This document shows positions 1 to 12,863 of a stretch of 64,000 bases of DNA, piece after piece (the stretch's first letter is position 1; each line of letters starts with the position of its first letter). The translations under genes were made by a program, and so were the position numbers. The notes below the pieces were generated by a model. It was not told the DNA's origin, made no database searches, and was given only the letters and a program-made list of their open reading frames with translations. Origin of the DNA: Rhabdophis nuchalis (Eukaryota > Chordata > Lepidosauria > Squamata > Natricidae); NCBI GenBank assembly GCA_039707465.1, contig CM077645.1:61103850-61167849 (forward strand), written 5' to 3'.

Positions 1-1658
1 TCAACAATCTTTCTCAAAAAGGGAAGATTGGAGCCTGGACACAAGTTTCTAATATGGTTGGGCTCAAGGATAGTCTTTTGAAAAAAGAGCACACATCTCC
101 TTCAAAGTAGCAGAACCAATCCCCTCCCTCAAAAAGGGATTGAACACCACTGGAATCCACTTAACAAACCAGAAGAGGTATTGGGTCCAGTAGGCATGCT
201 CTGTCTGGTTCCTCAGGATCAACTGACTTAAACCCCTCTCAGATAACAGGGTTCAGATATCTTTCAGTCAGTTTCAAAAGATCTGCCCAGCCAGAGCTCA
301 GATCACAGTGAAGTCAAATGATTTTATCTGACAGATGCCAAGAATATTTCTCATAAAAGATAAACATGAAATCATATTAAGAAAAGGTAGAAATTATAAA
401 AATTAGGAAGAAAAAGGGTAAAAGAAAAAGTACATAAAAGCAATATCAGTACAATACAAAAAAAAGAAAAAAGAACTGAACTGAAGAAGCTTCTTGGATG
501 AGAAGTAAAACATTTTCAAGGAAAAAAACTAAGTTGCCTTTTGAAAAACATATTTGGGATAATTAAAGAAGCTATCTCTAATCTTCTTTACAATTACAAA
601 CAAATGTATTATGCCTTCTCCCTCTTTGAAATTCCGTGAAAAGATTCCCTTCTATCCAATATTGAAAACTTTTTTCAAGTAGAAGATTCAGAAATCACCA
701 TTTCACTTTTTCCTCTTTTCATTAAAAAAAAATCATAAAAGACTTCTAGTATTTTATAAAAATATGTATAGCTGTTCAAGTAACTCTTGAACTAGGGAAA
801 AAACATAAATCCTATCATTCTGAAGCTTGGTGGTTTCTATGGCTTTTTAGTATGTTTTTCATGTGATTTGAATCTATTCTGAAGGCTATGCTAACAGTGA
901 GCTTGGATAATGGCTGCACATATACCAAAATCTATTCTGATCCTAGATTATTATTTACATTTATGTATTATATCCTGTTGCAAGATTTTCATTAAAATAC
1001 TCCTACTCTTGTTTTTCAATTGTAACTTTTTATGACACTCAAAGAAACAATAGAGTTTTCTCAGATATGATAGGCAACTCACTTTATCTGAACCAGATTG
1101 TGCAAATTGGGCTGTTTGTAAGACGTCAATATTTGGTTAATTTCAAAATTAATTGAGACCATATGTCTTTAGCATAAACTGCAATAAAAAAAAACAATAG
1201 AGAAATGTGGGTTGCAATGTTATGATGTAAATCCCAGCTTCTCATACTCGTCTTCTGACATCTGGCCCAAAAACACATGGCTTGCACTATGAGATTGCAA
1301 TGCACATATTGTCAGTTGCCTTTCTTGTCTTCGCTACAAGCACCTATGATTCAGATCTATTATCCTCCTGTGCGGGGAATAAACAGAATCTCAATCAATC
1401 TATACGTGTTTCGAGTATCAGATTCTTTCCCTACTCGAGTGGTATCAATGGAGATACTGATGGTTGTCTAACAGTATTATTATCTCCTTCCTCTCCAAAA
1501 CCCAAAAAATTGCACTGGAAGCAATTTACTCAGGAAAGTGGAGAAATGTAATTTTTTTCCAGTTGGTAACCTACTAGCCATCTTGAGAAAACAGTTTTCT
1601 CCATCATAGTTAATATCTGTGATGCTGCGACAGTAGCCATTTCAAATTCAAGCACAAG
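1..1658. other. AT-rich unique DNA, no gene seen
   Basis: No convincing exon, RNA gene or intact mobile element is visible. Short open frames near 1277-1551 have no recognisable motif and look like chance. One short repeat relic lies at about 482-560 (listed separately). Confidence 0.6.
482..560. repeat. Relic of an inverted-repeat interspersed element
   Basis: The stretch has a 'cttcttggatgagaag' core followed by an 'aagttgccttttgaaaa' arm. Both parts recur at 3107-3275 and 58862-59012. This is the most degraded of the three copies and only about half of the unit remains. The family is not identified with certainty; a Penelope-like or other retroelement 3' region is one possibility. Confidence 0.5.
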
Positions 1659-1666
1659 ATATAGAC

Positions 1667-1796
1667 CAGGGCTGTCAAGCTCACGTCATCACTGCAGTGT
1701 CACATGACATATTGGGACTTTTCCCCCCTTTGCTAGATCTGGGCGCAGCTAGTGCATGATGCATCCAGTCCATGGGCCACGAGTTTGACAGCCCTG
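1667..1796. mobile_element. Charlie-like miniature hAT element (130 bp)
   Basis: The element begins CAGGGCTGTCAAGCTC and ends with the complement of CAGGGCTGTCAAACTC, giving 15-16 bp terminal inverted repeats typical of hAT-Charlie elements. It is flanked by an exact 8-bp duplication, atatagac (1659-1666 and 1797-1804). There is no coding capacity, so it must have been moved by a transposase encoded elsewhere. Confidence 0.9.
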
Positions 1797-1804
1797 ATAT
1801 AGAC

Positions 1805-3106
1805 AAATTATTCACTTAATGCTGCAACAAACAAAATAAAAGTGTCATCTCTTGATCATATTCCAAATGTAACTTGAGGAAGACAATGGCAAACCATCTC
1901 TGAAATCTTTAAGCCCTTGCCAGGAGTAAACAATGATTTGAAGGTATACAATCAAGCAATCAATAAGTGCTTGTGATACCTAATATCTTTTTTAACCACA
2001 GTCATTCATCTCAAACACCAGATACATTTACTACAAATGGTTTGGATGGAAAAGAAAATAGCCAAACATGCTTTGAATGATAAAAATGAGTCAACTGGCG
2101 GTAATTTAAATTAATCTACATACAGTAAGTCTAGGTAAGTACATAACCCTATCTAAAGAATCTAAATTGAAAATAATTGAATAATAGCACTAAAGAAAAT
2201 TTCAGGACTCCCTTTATGTTAAGTGCAACACCTTAAATAGTATTTATTAGTATTATGTGCCAATGGGGGGGGGGGGGAGTAGATACTATCAAAAGACATT
2301 AAATAAAATGGGCCATTAGGACATAATATAACAAAGTTACAACTGTGATGCAGTGAGAACACTCTTTTATGACTGAAGTTTCCAGTTATACTAATTTGTT
2401 TATATACCACCAAATATACCAGGGATTTCTAGCCACTTTACAATCAATAAATTCAAGTATCAATGGTAAAAATACATCCCCAAGCCCATATTATAATTAC
2501 ATTGGTATAAAATTGATATCATATAAATAGACCTAAGTAATAGTGATACATTGAATATAATTATTGATATATATGAAAAAATATAAACAATTATAATAAC
2601 AACCGAATACTTTGCATATCAGCTTTATCTTAAGCAGTTTTAGAACTTGGCAACAGTTGTAAAATTTCTGGTTGTATAAAAGTGGAACAATCAAGAGTTT
2701 ATCCCAGGATGAACTGACTGGATGAACCAATTCCAATTGGAGAATTACAGTAAGTAAGTGCCAAATCATACTTGGAATCCAACAATACTGACAATCACTT
2801 CATGATTAGTGTGCCCTTGGATGATAACTTCTTCCCGATGTGCTAATTGCAAATGGTTTTCAAAATATTCCCATATGCAACACTTTGTAGTAGTCTGAGT
2901 TATGAAGGCATGAATCACTCCTGTGATATCCTGATGCTGCAGATAAGGCTGCAATGGTCATAGCAGTAGTACCCCTGAGTTCAGGAGGATTTCCAAGTCA
3001 CTGACCTATTCCTATCATAAATAGTGCTCTCACCTTGAAGGCAACATCGAGACTGATGAGAACATCAATGAAGAAACAAACGCAATCCATGTCTATGGAG
3101 ATTCTC
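1805..3106. other. Unique AT-rich DNA
   Basis: No gene or mobile element is recognised. It contains a guanine homopolymer of about 13 at 2265-2277. Short open frames on the minus strand (2219-2954) show no motif. Confidence 0.55.
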
Positions 3107-3275
3107 AGTCATCCAGGTCACAGTTGTCCCAAATATGCTTTTTCAAGAGGCAACTGGACTTTCTTGTTTTTCTTTGAATAGGTTTTGCTTACCATCCTTG
3201 GATGAGAAGCAAAGCGTCTTCAAAGAAAAACAAGAAAATCCAACTGCCTCCTGAAAACATTGCATTGGAACAAAT
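3107..3275. repeat. Imperfect inverted-repeat element, copy 2
   Basis: Arms 'aggcaactggactttcttg' and its near-complement 'caagaaaatccaactgcct' flank a core with 'cttggatgagaagcaaag'. The left part contains 'gattctcagtcatccaggtc'. The same plan occurs at 58862-59012. I cannot name the family from sequence alone. Confidence 0.6.
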
Positions 3276-3329
3276 GCAAGCCATCCAAACCAGTACTGCA
3301 ATTTATTAATGTACATCCAGCCACTAGTC

Positions 3330-4193
3330 CAGCGTTTCTCAAATAGTGGGGCGCGCCCCCCTGGGGGGGCGCGAGGCTCTGTAAAGGGGGGCGCATTTGA
3401 CCTCGGCAAATCGGCTCTGCCGATTCCCTTTCTCCCTCCTCCTCCCTCCCTCCACAGCCGGCATGCTGGCCACTCGTCGTCTTCCAGGGACTGCCGTTCC
3501 TCACACACACACACGCACGCACACACACACACACACACACGGAGGCTTCTCAGCTCCTGGAAGGAGCGGAGCGAGCGAACGAGCGATCAAGCACGGGTGG
3601 CCGGGGCAGGCTAAGGCGGGTGAGCCGGGCTGAGGAGACTCCGCGGGGAGTGGGGGCGGGGCGGGGACGACGACACACAGACAGAGAGAGGCACAGACAC
3701 AGAGAGAGACAGGGAGGGGGGGAGGAATCAGAGAGTGACAGACACACACAGAGAGACAGAGAGAGACAGGGAGAGAAAGAGAGAGACACAGGAAGTGCGT
3801 GAATGCAAGACACACACACACACACACACAGTAATAGATGGGCAGACGAAGGAGAGACAGACAGAGATAGAGAGAAAGAAAAAGAAAGAAAGAAAAAAGT
3901 GGGAGAGAGAAAGAAAGAAAGACAGACAGAGAGAGAAAGAGAGAGACAGAAAGGAAAGAGAAAAAAGAGAGAGAAAGAAAAAAGAGAAAAAGAGAGAGAA
4001 AGAGAGAAAGAGAAAGAAATTTCTTTCTTTTTTTATTCTCTTATACTTAATAAGGATACAGTGTTATGCAGAGGTGTACTTATAACAATTTTATAGACAA
4101 ATGATACTATTTACAGTCGCGCGCGGGGGGGGGGGGCGCGAAATGTTTTCTTCTTCCTAGGGGGGCCTGACAGAAAATAATTGAGAAACACTG
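3330..4193. mobile_element. Non-autonomous hAT element with internal CA/GA microsatellites (864 bp)
   Basis: The left end CAGCGTTTCTCAA and right end (complement CAGTGTTTCTCAA) form a hAT inverted repeat. An exact 8-bp duplication cactagtc flanks it (3322-3329 and 4194-4201). The first 340 bp are GC-rich. From 3499 to about 4030 the interior is almost pure (CA)n and purine-rich GA/GAAA repeat. Open frames on both strands here come from the low complexity and encode no transposase. Confidence 0.88.
3499..4030. repeat. Compound (CA)n / (GA)n / (GAAA)n microsatellite inside a hAT element
   Basis: (CA)n at about 3499-3540 and 3809-3831 is followed by purine-rich GA and GAAA tracts to about 4030. 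The plus strand is overwhelmingly purine from 3670 on, so it could in principle form triplex (H-DNA) structure. Confidence 0.85.
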
Positions 4194-4201
4194 CACTAGT
4201 C

Positions 4202-4949
4202 TAATATCTACAACTTCCAACTCAGCATTAAATGGAGAATATCTGTATAGTCTACAAATTATGATGACAGTACTCTCCAAGCCTTCTTCCAGCACTCCCT
4301 TGTGGAAGTAGGAATAGAATGGATTTAAAAGAAGTACTCTACAGTAATGAACAAAGTAAGGAACTCTCTAATATTAGCTAAAAATGGGGCTTTAATATTG
4401 TAATCATTGCTTATGCATTTAGAAAAACCAAGAGAAAAATGCCCTTTTCCTACATTTCCTCAAGAAAATATCTTATTATGGTGACCAAAGCAATTTCCCT
4501 TTGGATGTTTAAAATTCAATAAGCTTGCAAATAGGAAGATACCTCAAAGTAGATGACAATTTTACGTGCTTCTTTGTTTGCTTTAAGAGTATAGTAAAAC
4601 AACAACAGACACCTATAACTTTTCCTGGCTATTAGATCAGTGCCAAGATATAATAGCTTTCCTATGATAACATAATCACAAAGAAATCAAATAGATCCAT
4701 AAATTTTTGGAGGAGAGACAAACATCTTGATTGGATCTCTATCAGGAACCATAAAACAAAATGTCCTATTCCTTGAAACACAGTGATCAGGCCAGTGTCA
4801 TTGAGCCCCAATGGCTTTCCATGAATCAATCAATTGCCAGAAAAAACATTATGAGGGGATTCTATGAGCCAAGAATACCTTCAAAATGATGAATTGTCAG
4901 TGTTATTATATCAATAGTTGACCTGCATCAATAGCTCCAGCTAGAAACA
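4202..4949. other. Unique AT-rich DNA
   Basis: I see no gene, repeat family or structured element here. Confidence 0.55.
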
Positions 4950-4957
4950 GCCTACAT

Positions 4958-5329
4958 CAGTGATGGCTAAACTTTTTTGGCTCGCATGCCAAAAGCGGGA
5001 GGAGAGCAGGGGGGTCGTGCGTGGGTGTGCCACACCAGAATGCTATGCACGCGACCCCCTGCTCTTGGCACACTTTTTTCACCCTCCCCAGGTTCCAGAG
5101 GCTTTCTAGGAGCCTGGGGAGGGTGAAAACAGACACCCCCCCCACCTCCAGAGGCTTCAGGAGCTTCCCTGAAGCCTCCAGAGGGCGAAAAATGACCTCA
5201 AAAGAAGGCCTAAATCAGCTGGCCAGCACACACAACTGCACTGGAGCTGACCGGGCAACGTCTTGCGTGTCCTAAGAAATGGTTCCGCATGCCACCTGTG
5301 GCACCCATGCCATAGGTTCGCCATCACTG
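4958..5329. mobile_element. Non-autonomous hAT element (372 bp), CAGTGATGGC family
   Basis: The left end is CAGTGATGGCTAAAC and the right end is the complement of CAGTGATGGCGAACC. An exact 8-bp duplication gcctacat is present at 4950-4957 and 5330-5337. The interior contains a 'caggttccagaggctttct' / 'agcctggggagggtgaaaa' foldback. A second, decayed member lies at 17062-17670. Confidence 0.92.
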
Positions 5330-5337
5330 GCCTACAT

Positions 5338-7044
5338 TGACACTGGACCAAACATAGTGGAACTCCAGAACTTCAACTTAAGGAGAATTTCTGTAGAGAA
5401 AGGAATCAGGCAAATTCAGGCTCAATGTGATTTAAAAAAAAGAATGAAGAAATAATTTCTTATTCTTAAGCTGAATTTTCTAAACTTCCACGACAAAAAG
5501 TTAAACAGCTCAGTTGAAGCTATGTTTACTTTAATGAATAATGTGTATCTATGTCCATATATGGTTATGTCACAATGTTTCTGTTGTGATTTTTAGTTAG
5601 TTTTCATGTTGCATTTGAACCTTTCCCTGTTTGTAATAAGGCTAATAACTGGAATCACTTATACCTGAATAAATACTATCAAAGCAGAATACTTTATAAA
5701 TATTTACAACATTTGGCAAAACTCCACTCATACAAAATACATGCTGGGTATAGCAGAAGCAAACAAAACTCATGTGCTATCGTGGACTAAATATTTGCAG
5801 ACTGATATTTGCCATAGTTATTCAGAGAAAACCTGTGACATTCTTGCCATCAAGTTTTCTATATTAAAATCCATTCAATTAAAATGTACAAAACTAAAAT
5901 GCAAATGCAGAAGAGTGATTTTCTTTCCCACCCACCCACCACATGCATGTTTGTCTGTGAGTTTGCACATGTGGGTAGTGAATTAGGTAGGAATTTGGGA
6001 TTTTCTGGTACAGCTGCAAAATTCATTGGACTCAGCCTGGAAACAACATGACCCTTCCTGCCCTCCTATTTCTTTATTTTCCTCCACGCTCCCTCTAAGT
6101 GCAGAATCTAATTGCAAACATTCTGCCTATCCTCTCTTTGCTTCCTGTGTTGAATGTGGAGCCAGTAGAAGAATGGAAATGTAAAAAAAACAAGCTGCAT
6201 TTAAGGAATGTAAGAGTGCTCTGTAGTGAATCATTCTTGTTGTTTAAAGAATAGCTTTAATCCTTGAGACACAGCAAAGCTCACTCCGAAGGGAAGAAAA
6301 CCTTCTCTAAAATTGCTGAAGACAAAGCCCATCAATCATGTTTTAAGAAACTGATTTGCACCTGCAGATGCAGGGCTTCAGGGTTTCTTAAGGAGTTTTT
6401 TGTTTGTTTTTGTTTTTTGAAAGACTGCAATCATCTAGCTTGTCAATAGAACTGACTTCTGAATAAACATGTATTGGACTGCCGTCATTATTTAGTAGGG
6501 TTCTTATTTTTAATTATTTGGCTATGCTGAAAGTATAGTGAAAAGGGTTTATTTTTCCCGACTAAAAAGTAAAAGTGCTTACATTTAATAGAATGGCAAA
6601 GAAAATGTTCATTGTTCTGCTGTTTGCCTACTATACTCAACGTTCTTAAGAATATTTGAGCTTGGATTGAAGAATTTGAGTCAATTTCTTTTAGAAATGT
6701 TCAAGGTGAGTAGAGAGAAGAAACATTCCCATAACTCAATACCATGAAATCCCTGAAATTAAAGAATAAAAACTTGTGGATGAAGACTACCCAGAACATT
6801 CTTAATGGTGCAGAATTTGCTAGCAGTATTCCAAAATCATAGTTCTGTCTGGTTTTCTAACATTCCTGAATATTGGTTGACTTGAAAAAGATATCTGAAG
6901 ATAAACATAGTATCAAACAGTTAATCAGACAGCTAACACTGCTGTTGCTTTAAATTTATTAAAAAACAAAGAATCAATCTTTAATCAATTTAAAAGTCAA
7001 ATTTCCACACCAAAACAACAACAATTCAGGTTCCAAAACCAAAT
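5338..7044. other. Unique DNA, no gene seen
   Basis: Nothing recognisable as an exon or mobile element. The stretch around 6050-6300 is less simple in composition than its surroundings, but no specific assignment is possible. Confidence 0.5.
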
Positions 7045-7170
7045 ATTTGATTTCAATTTATTTATTTATTTATAAAATTTATAAATAATTCTCATGTTCA
7101 ACAACTCTAGGCAGCTTACAACATAAAAAAACATTTTTAAAAACATTAAAATTGTAAAAAACAAAGAGGA
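7045..7170 (-). repeat. Degraded LINE/SINE 3' tail, minus strand
   Basis: (TTTA)n followed by 'ataaaatttataaataatt' and 'aggcagcttacaacataaaa' resembles, in reverse complement, the squamate L2-type tail ending in a gene-free 'tataaattt' plus (AAAT)n. It is strongly diverged. A similar fragment lies at 45532-45640. Confidence 0.4.
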
Positions 7171-7472
7171 TAAAATTTTATACCTTGAATTTTGATTTTA
7201 GCCTTAGAATAGAAATGGTTCCATGTTTCCAAGAGACCTGCAAATTTCTTTTAAAAAAATAATCTCATAGGTTTTCTGAACTACTTGAGGAAGTATTGCA
7301 GCTGATCTGGCATCCTTAGATGAGGCTGACAAGGCAAACTGATATCTCATAATGAAATTGGACAAAGAAAACCAACTATTTCTGAATAGTTGTAGCTGCT
7401 CTAGATTTTGAAGTTTTACAGCAGCCTTGGTTCCCTATGAGAGTACCGTGGTTGAAGTAGAACCCTCCATTT

Positions 7473-7768
7473 CAGAGGTGGGTTGCTGTGGGTACAGCCC
7501 AGTACAGCCGTACCGGTAGTGGCCCGGAGCAGTACAATGGCTCTTTTGGCTCACCCACCTGCCCATGCTATACCTGTTTTTATGGCAAATGGCAGTGTGC
7601 ATGTTTGCACAGTGTGCGGTGCCTGTGCAAGCCCCAACAATCAGCTGGTTGTTGCAGGGGCGGTGGATTGCGCATGCACACACAGCTCAAGTTAGGCATG
7701 TGCACAAACAGAACGTGCGAGCGCATGATCAGCATACCAGCAGTGACAGTAAGAGCAACCCACCACTG
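7473..7768. mobile_element. Non-autonomous hAT-like element (296 bp), CAGAGGTGG family
   Basis: The left end CAGAGGTGGGTTGCT pairs with the right end (complement CAGTGGTGGGTTGCT). The flanking octamers ctccattt and ccccactt agree at 6 of 8 positions, both differences being transitions, so a decayed duplication is likely. The interior carries 'gtaccggtagtggcccgg', related to other members at 24592, 35886 and 38105. There is no transposase. Confidence 0.75.
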
Positions 7769-7776
7769 CCCCACTT

Positions 7777-10700
7777 GATGGAATTTTCCCAGGTCCATGC
7801 AATCCTCCTCCTGCCAACAATATTGTAGTTACTTACAAACAATTAGAGCAGCAACAGTACTACTGTTCACAATGATCTATTCTGCAATTATTCATATTTT
7901 TTTCTAAGTTGAATCCAAGATCAGGTGCAATTCTGTGTGCGCTTATATGTAACTGTTCAGATAAAAATGTATGTCACTATTCTGTAAGTCAGGATATCTG
8001 GTCTAGCAAATGAATGCTGACAATTTTTGTTAAAACTGTACTCTCCTTCTATTAATGGATAACTCACTTTTGCAATAGCAGTATATGGCTCCAAGAGTCC
8101 CAGGAAGTCCTGGGACCCTTGGAGACATGAACTCAGTCCAGAGATTAGCTGTCAGCAATGGTTTATCCACAGACTTCACATTTTTCTGTGATATTAGGAT
8201 TTTGTTTCTGCCTTAGGCCTTGCAGAGAGGGGGAGGGAGGGAGGGAGAGAGGGAGGGAGAAATGCCTGAATACCAATGGTTAAGTATTTACAGTATAAAT
8301 CTTAGTGCCCTTGAGCAAATTGGTACTTGCCCCTGAGCAATTGACTTGGTAGTTGTTCAGGAGCCAATCACCCAAAGGAATTGTTTCAGGGAAGTTGCCA
8401 GTGTGAGTGCCAGGCTATCAACCTGCCCCTTTTACAAGTATTTGAATCATTCTGAAAGTGACCTATGGGGAAATCCCACAATTGAGAGGCCACAGAACAA
8501 AATGAACAATGGAGCAACTTTGTAAAATGTTAGCAGGATATTGATCTATTGATCAAGAAAGCCAACATTTGAATCTAATCTAACTTTTAACATTTTAGTG
8601 GACAGCTGCATTTCCTTAATATGCCATCCTTCTTTGCAGCAATACTCTAATTCTTGTCTCCAAATAGCCAAAATCAAAAATTGCTTTTGTTAAGTTAATT
8701 CAGCAGTTATTTAAATTAACAATATTTGTAACTTATGCAAGCATTCAATTTTATCTGATTTCCCTCACGGTAAGAATTATAAGTTAAGATCCATTCAATG
8801 ATTTTATGAAAACCCAGAAGACAGGAAGAAAAATGAGCAGTCAGGCTACATATGTCTCTCTCTTTACTTAACAATGGCTTTTGTTATTTTCCCTAACTCC
8901 TAACTCCCTTTCCTCTTCCTAGACTGGTTGCAAATCTTTCCCTTGAGACACCCAGCTGTGCTCTCCCTACAAGTTCTTTAATTTCCCTGTTATACTATAA
9001 GCCTGAACACTGCTGCTTACGGGCTTGGTTTAGCTTGCAAGGAAACTTGACTCAGCTCCATTCATATTGCTTGAAATACATGTCCTGTATAGACTCCCAC
9101 TGACAGTTGTATGCTCACCAATTCATCTTCCCATTCAACAATATTTTTTATGTTGGAGGTATAAAATTTCCCACTGTAAATAGATTGAAATTCTTTAAAA
9201 AGCTATGAAAAAACTTTACTCCATTTATTTATCTTATTTGCAGGCATTTATTTCAATCATAAAATAATCTACAATTGTCTTGAATTTACAAAAATGTTTC
9301 TTTGAATAAGGAGGTATAAGATTTCCTTATGGAAACAAAAACAATAATTTTTTCATATAAGTATTTTATCACTGAGGGAAAGTAGATGATACATTACATA
9401 AATACATATATTTCTAGAAACTTTATATTGCTGCTATTCCACCAAGCCTTCTCTTCCATTTATTAATTCAAAACAGTATGTTACATTTCTCTTCATATTT
9501 TTGTTCCATACCATGTTACAACGTTCTAAATTTGTTTTCTGAGACTATAGTTGAGTCAATAAGACATTAAAAGTGGCGTAGCTCTATTCAAGTTCGCACT
9601 TGACTATGAGCTGAAGTGGTGGCTTTCAGTAAGTCATACTCTGTCAGTCCAATCTAGATCACAGGGTAATTACTGTGAGCTTAAAATAAGAGAAGGTGCC
9701 ACTTTGGACTCTAAAAATGTTAGTTGGAATATATTTTTAACAGGTAAATAAGAAGCACGATTCTTATTTACCTGGGCAGCAGTCACTACAGGAAACTTTT
9801 CCAGTTACTAAAAATGTCCAACAGGTTAAAAAAAACTGTTTTCTGATCTAAACTTAATAACCCCCCCCCCAGTTATTATTGACACAAAGGCAATTCTATG
9901 TTAGAACTCTCTTCCTCTCTGAAAAATAGCATACAAATAAAAGGAATGTCTCCTTCCTTCTTCCTTTCTATCCATAGATACTTTCTCTATGCGAAATTCC
10001 ACATGCAGCTGCACTTCTAACATAGTTTCACATAGTTTTTGGCAGAGTGTGAAAGGTTAACTTACAGTGGCATGTACAGTATGCAAACCAGATGTTCTGC
10101 CATCTCTTGATTTGTTCTCATGCAATTAGTTCCAATAATGAGAGAAGTTACAGACTGGCAGACTGGGAAAGTGAAGTCATATGGGGGAGGTTAAATGAAG
10201 GCCATTACTGCCCTCCATGAGCTCAGCTTACACTCCTGCATGTTCCTGCATGTTGAGAATGATTGGATGTGGGGGAACGATTCACAATGTGTCCGATGTC
10301 TGCCAAGTTCCTTTCAAGGTTCTTATAAAATGTGGCTTTAGGAATTCTCCATAGTGATTTGCAGAACTTTATGACTGAAAAGAGGAAATGGCACATGTAA
10401 CCCATGAAGTGTGCTAAGAGGGTGAATCTTCAAACTATCTTAAGATGGAAGGACCATTGACTCTTAAGAAGCTCTCCCCTTGTCTAAATGATTTGGTAGC
10501 AAATCATCTACAGTGTTGAAGAAAATTTATGGAGACTATGAAGCAGACCGACAACTTTATGGGCATAAGAGGTAACTAGAAAGAGATACAATAAATTACA
10601 ACAAAATTGGCATGAAAGAAAGGACAGTTGCTTAAAGCATTCTAGTTGCTTTAAAAACATTAGTTTCTCAAGAATAAACCTGAGAATAAAACCACTTAAA

Positions 10701-11429
10701 GGATGACAGATGGAAAAACATATAGGAAATGAAAACCTGGTAAATATATTTTACCTTCAAACATGAAGAAGAGACATGTTATACAGAAGAAATCCAAAAA
10801 TATCCCCTCAATTATTCTGGAGAATAGAACATAGAATAACGACCTAAAATTGTAGAAATTCAGTTCTCAGTTGAATGTTCGGAAATCTTTCAAATATCAG
10901 GGCAGTTTGACAGCGAAACCTATTTTCTAGAGAAGTGGTGAGCTCCCTTCACTGAATCTCATTAGTATACAGCATATAGTTTCCACGCAGCAAGGAGAAG
11001 GATTTGTTGGTCTCATATCCAATGTTTCTGTGAAAATATGTGATTTAGCATATATCCTTAACTAGAACAGGCACTTGTTAACAGGGTATGTTATAAAAAA
11101 ATACTTCCAGAGAAAGTATCTAAACCATGAGAGTCACATACAACTGTAAAACTATCAACACTGAAGATTTAACAACATATACTACTTAATTTATTTATAT
11201 TACTGTGTTTTATCTTGTAGAAACCCCTTAAAAGCTCTGATCTGCACTATCAGAAATATTGTGAAGTATCTCTATACATCTCACGAAGCTATGTGTATGA
11301 AAAAATTTATGTCTAGTTTATAGAATCCTTACAGTAAATGCTGTAATTTCCACAGGACCCTGCAATCCACCCTTATTTTTTTTATTAAAAAAACAACAAC
11401 CCAATCCTACTATGGAAAGATTTATATTT
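7777..11429. other. Unique AT-rich DNA
   Basis: No gene or mobile element is recognised. Simple repeats: a (GGGA)n-like purine tract near 8227-8262 and a cytosine run near 9861-9870. Short open frames (for example 10223-10405) have no motif. Confidence 0.5.
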
Positions 11430-11525
11430 ATATCTATTATACCTATATTTATATCTATCTATCTATCAATTTATCTATCTATCTATCAATGGATGGATAG
11501 ATGGACAGATAGATAGATAAGATGA
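11430..11525. repeat. (TATC)n / (GATA)n tetranucleotide repeat, partly self-complementary
   Basis: A TATC/ATCT run at about 11450-11490 is followed by a 'gatagatagataagatg' run, so the two halves can pair. This is probably microsatellite expansion in both phases. Confidence 0.8.
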
Positions 11526-11869
11526 ATAATAGATAATTTCTCTTGACGGGATATCAGATCAATGCTATACAGTGTTAGACAATGTAAATTTAATGTAAAT
11601 TCTGCTTAGCAGCCATGACGGCTACTAAGCAGGTACAATACATACCAAATATTTTAAAACATTGTGGCGATTAATTACATTCCTGTTACAGATTTAAAAT
11701 CATCATCATCAGGATTTAAGATCTAATCCAGATAAATAAAATGGTACAATTAAAGTTTATCTAGACTATTCTAACTGGTTCATGTTAACTTCTTCCCCCA
11801 TTTAGTGATTATGTTATTTCTTTCTTAATCCTCTGTTATTATTAAGATTGAGTTGATGATGATGATGTC
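11526..11869. other. Unassigned DNA
   Basis: Nothing specific is seen except a 'catcatcatcagg' triplet run near 11700. This could belong to the tail of the adjacent BovB element but is not diagnostic. Confidence 0.4.
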
Positions 11870-12863
11870 ATCCATTCAATCATATCAAATTCACATTGAT
11901 TCTATGGACTGACTCTCTCCACCATTTTTTATTTTATTTTGTTGGTTTCTTTTAAGTTGTTTTATGCAGTGCCTGGTGTCATTTTTGACAGTATTTAACC
12001 ACTATGCTTTTCAGTTGCCTATTTCTTTTCACCACTGGCCGTCCCAAGCATTATTGCTTTTTTACTTGAATTTGAAAAACCGAGTTCATGAAGTTAAATG
12101 ACATGGCTCAAATAAGTAAGGCAGAATAGTGTGATTTTGTCTTCCAGTGATAAGTCTGGTTTTATACATTCAAGCACTTGTTTGTCACCTTTGCTGTTCA
12201 AGGAGTGTGTAGGAACCTTTCCAATACCACAGCTTGTGAATGAATAGATTTTTCTCCTGTCATGGTTCAACTTTTGCAACTGTAGATAGCTTTGGGAAAC
12301 ACAATAGTGAATACTGATCTACATTTATATCTTTGGTTTTCTATACTTGATTCATGCTTATCCTTGCTGTGTAACCTAGTGTGATTCAATGCTTTATTTC
12401 TGGACTGAATGCACCGATTTGATCAATTTGCAATTCTAGGAAAGAGCATTCATGCATGCATTCAATCTCTTCACCATAAATTATTATTGTGACATTTCCA
12501 CTCTTTTCAATGGTCATGAGTTCAGTCTTTTTGATGTTGATGAAGACGCCAATTTTTTTCACTTTCTTATTTAAGTATAACTTTATTGTCATTGTACTTA
12601 AATACAATGAAATTGGTAAATCATTTGATCAGATTTTTCAGACTTTCTTTGATTTCTGAAAGGAAAATTATGTCATCGACATATTGATGATTATCAATTA
12701 TCCTTCCTCAAATCTTTACTCTGATTTTTGTTCTGCAAGTTTAGCTTCCTTGTGATCACTTTGGAATTCTGGTTAAATAACACAAATCAAAGAATACAGT
12801 CTTGCCATACTCTTTTCTCTATCTTGAACCAGTGTCTCCAGTGTCTCAGAGTAGCTTTCTGAT
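11870..12863 (-). pseudogene. BovB (RTE-clade) LINE remnant, 3' half
   Basis: Read on the minus strand, this DNA encodes broken reverse-transcriptase pieces. They include a 'WFKIEKRVWQDCILCFVLFN' match to the RTE motif around QGCILSP.LFN (about 12720-12830), a YVDD active-site box (near 12680), 'INIKKTELMT' and 'YGEEIE' (12450-12540), and 'IKPDLSLEDKIT' with 'GFSNSSKKAIMLGTASG' further downstream. Known BovB proteins have these blocks in this order. Frameshifts and stops interrupt it throughout, so it is inactive. The 5' continuation resumes at 14041, the gap being filled by an L2 LINE. Exact ends are uncertain. Confidence 0.8.
12576..12617. repeat. Short palindromic insertion in the BovB remnant
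   Basis: 'ctttattgtcattgta' is followed by 'tacaatgaaattggta', nearly self-complementary. It interrupts the BovB coding order between the LIK-like and KVKK-like blocks. The same sequence type recurs at 34386-34446. I do not know the family. Confidence 0.5.

Noticed and set aside
3143..4096. Several frames of 78-131 codons on both strands
   Set aside because: They read through CA and GA microsatellites within a hAT element (runs of Cys-Val or Arg-Glu). There is no protein signal.
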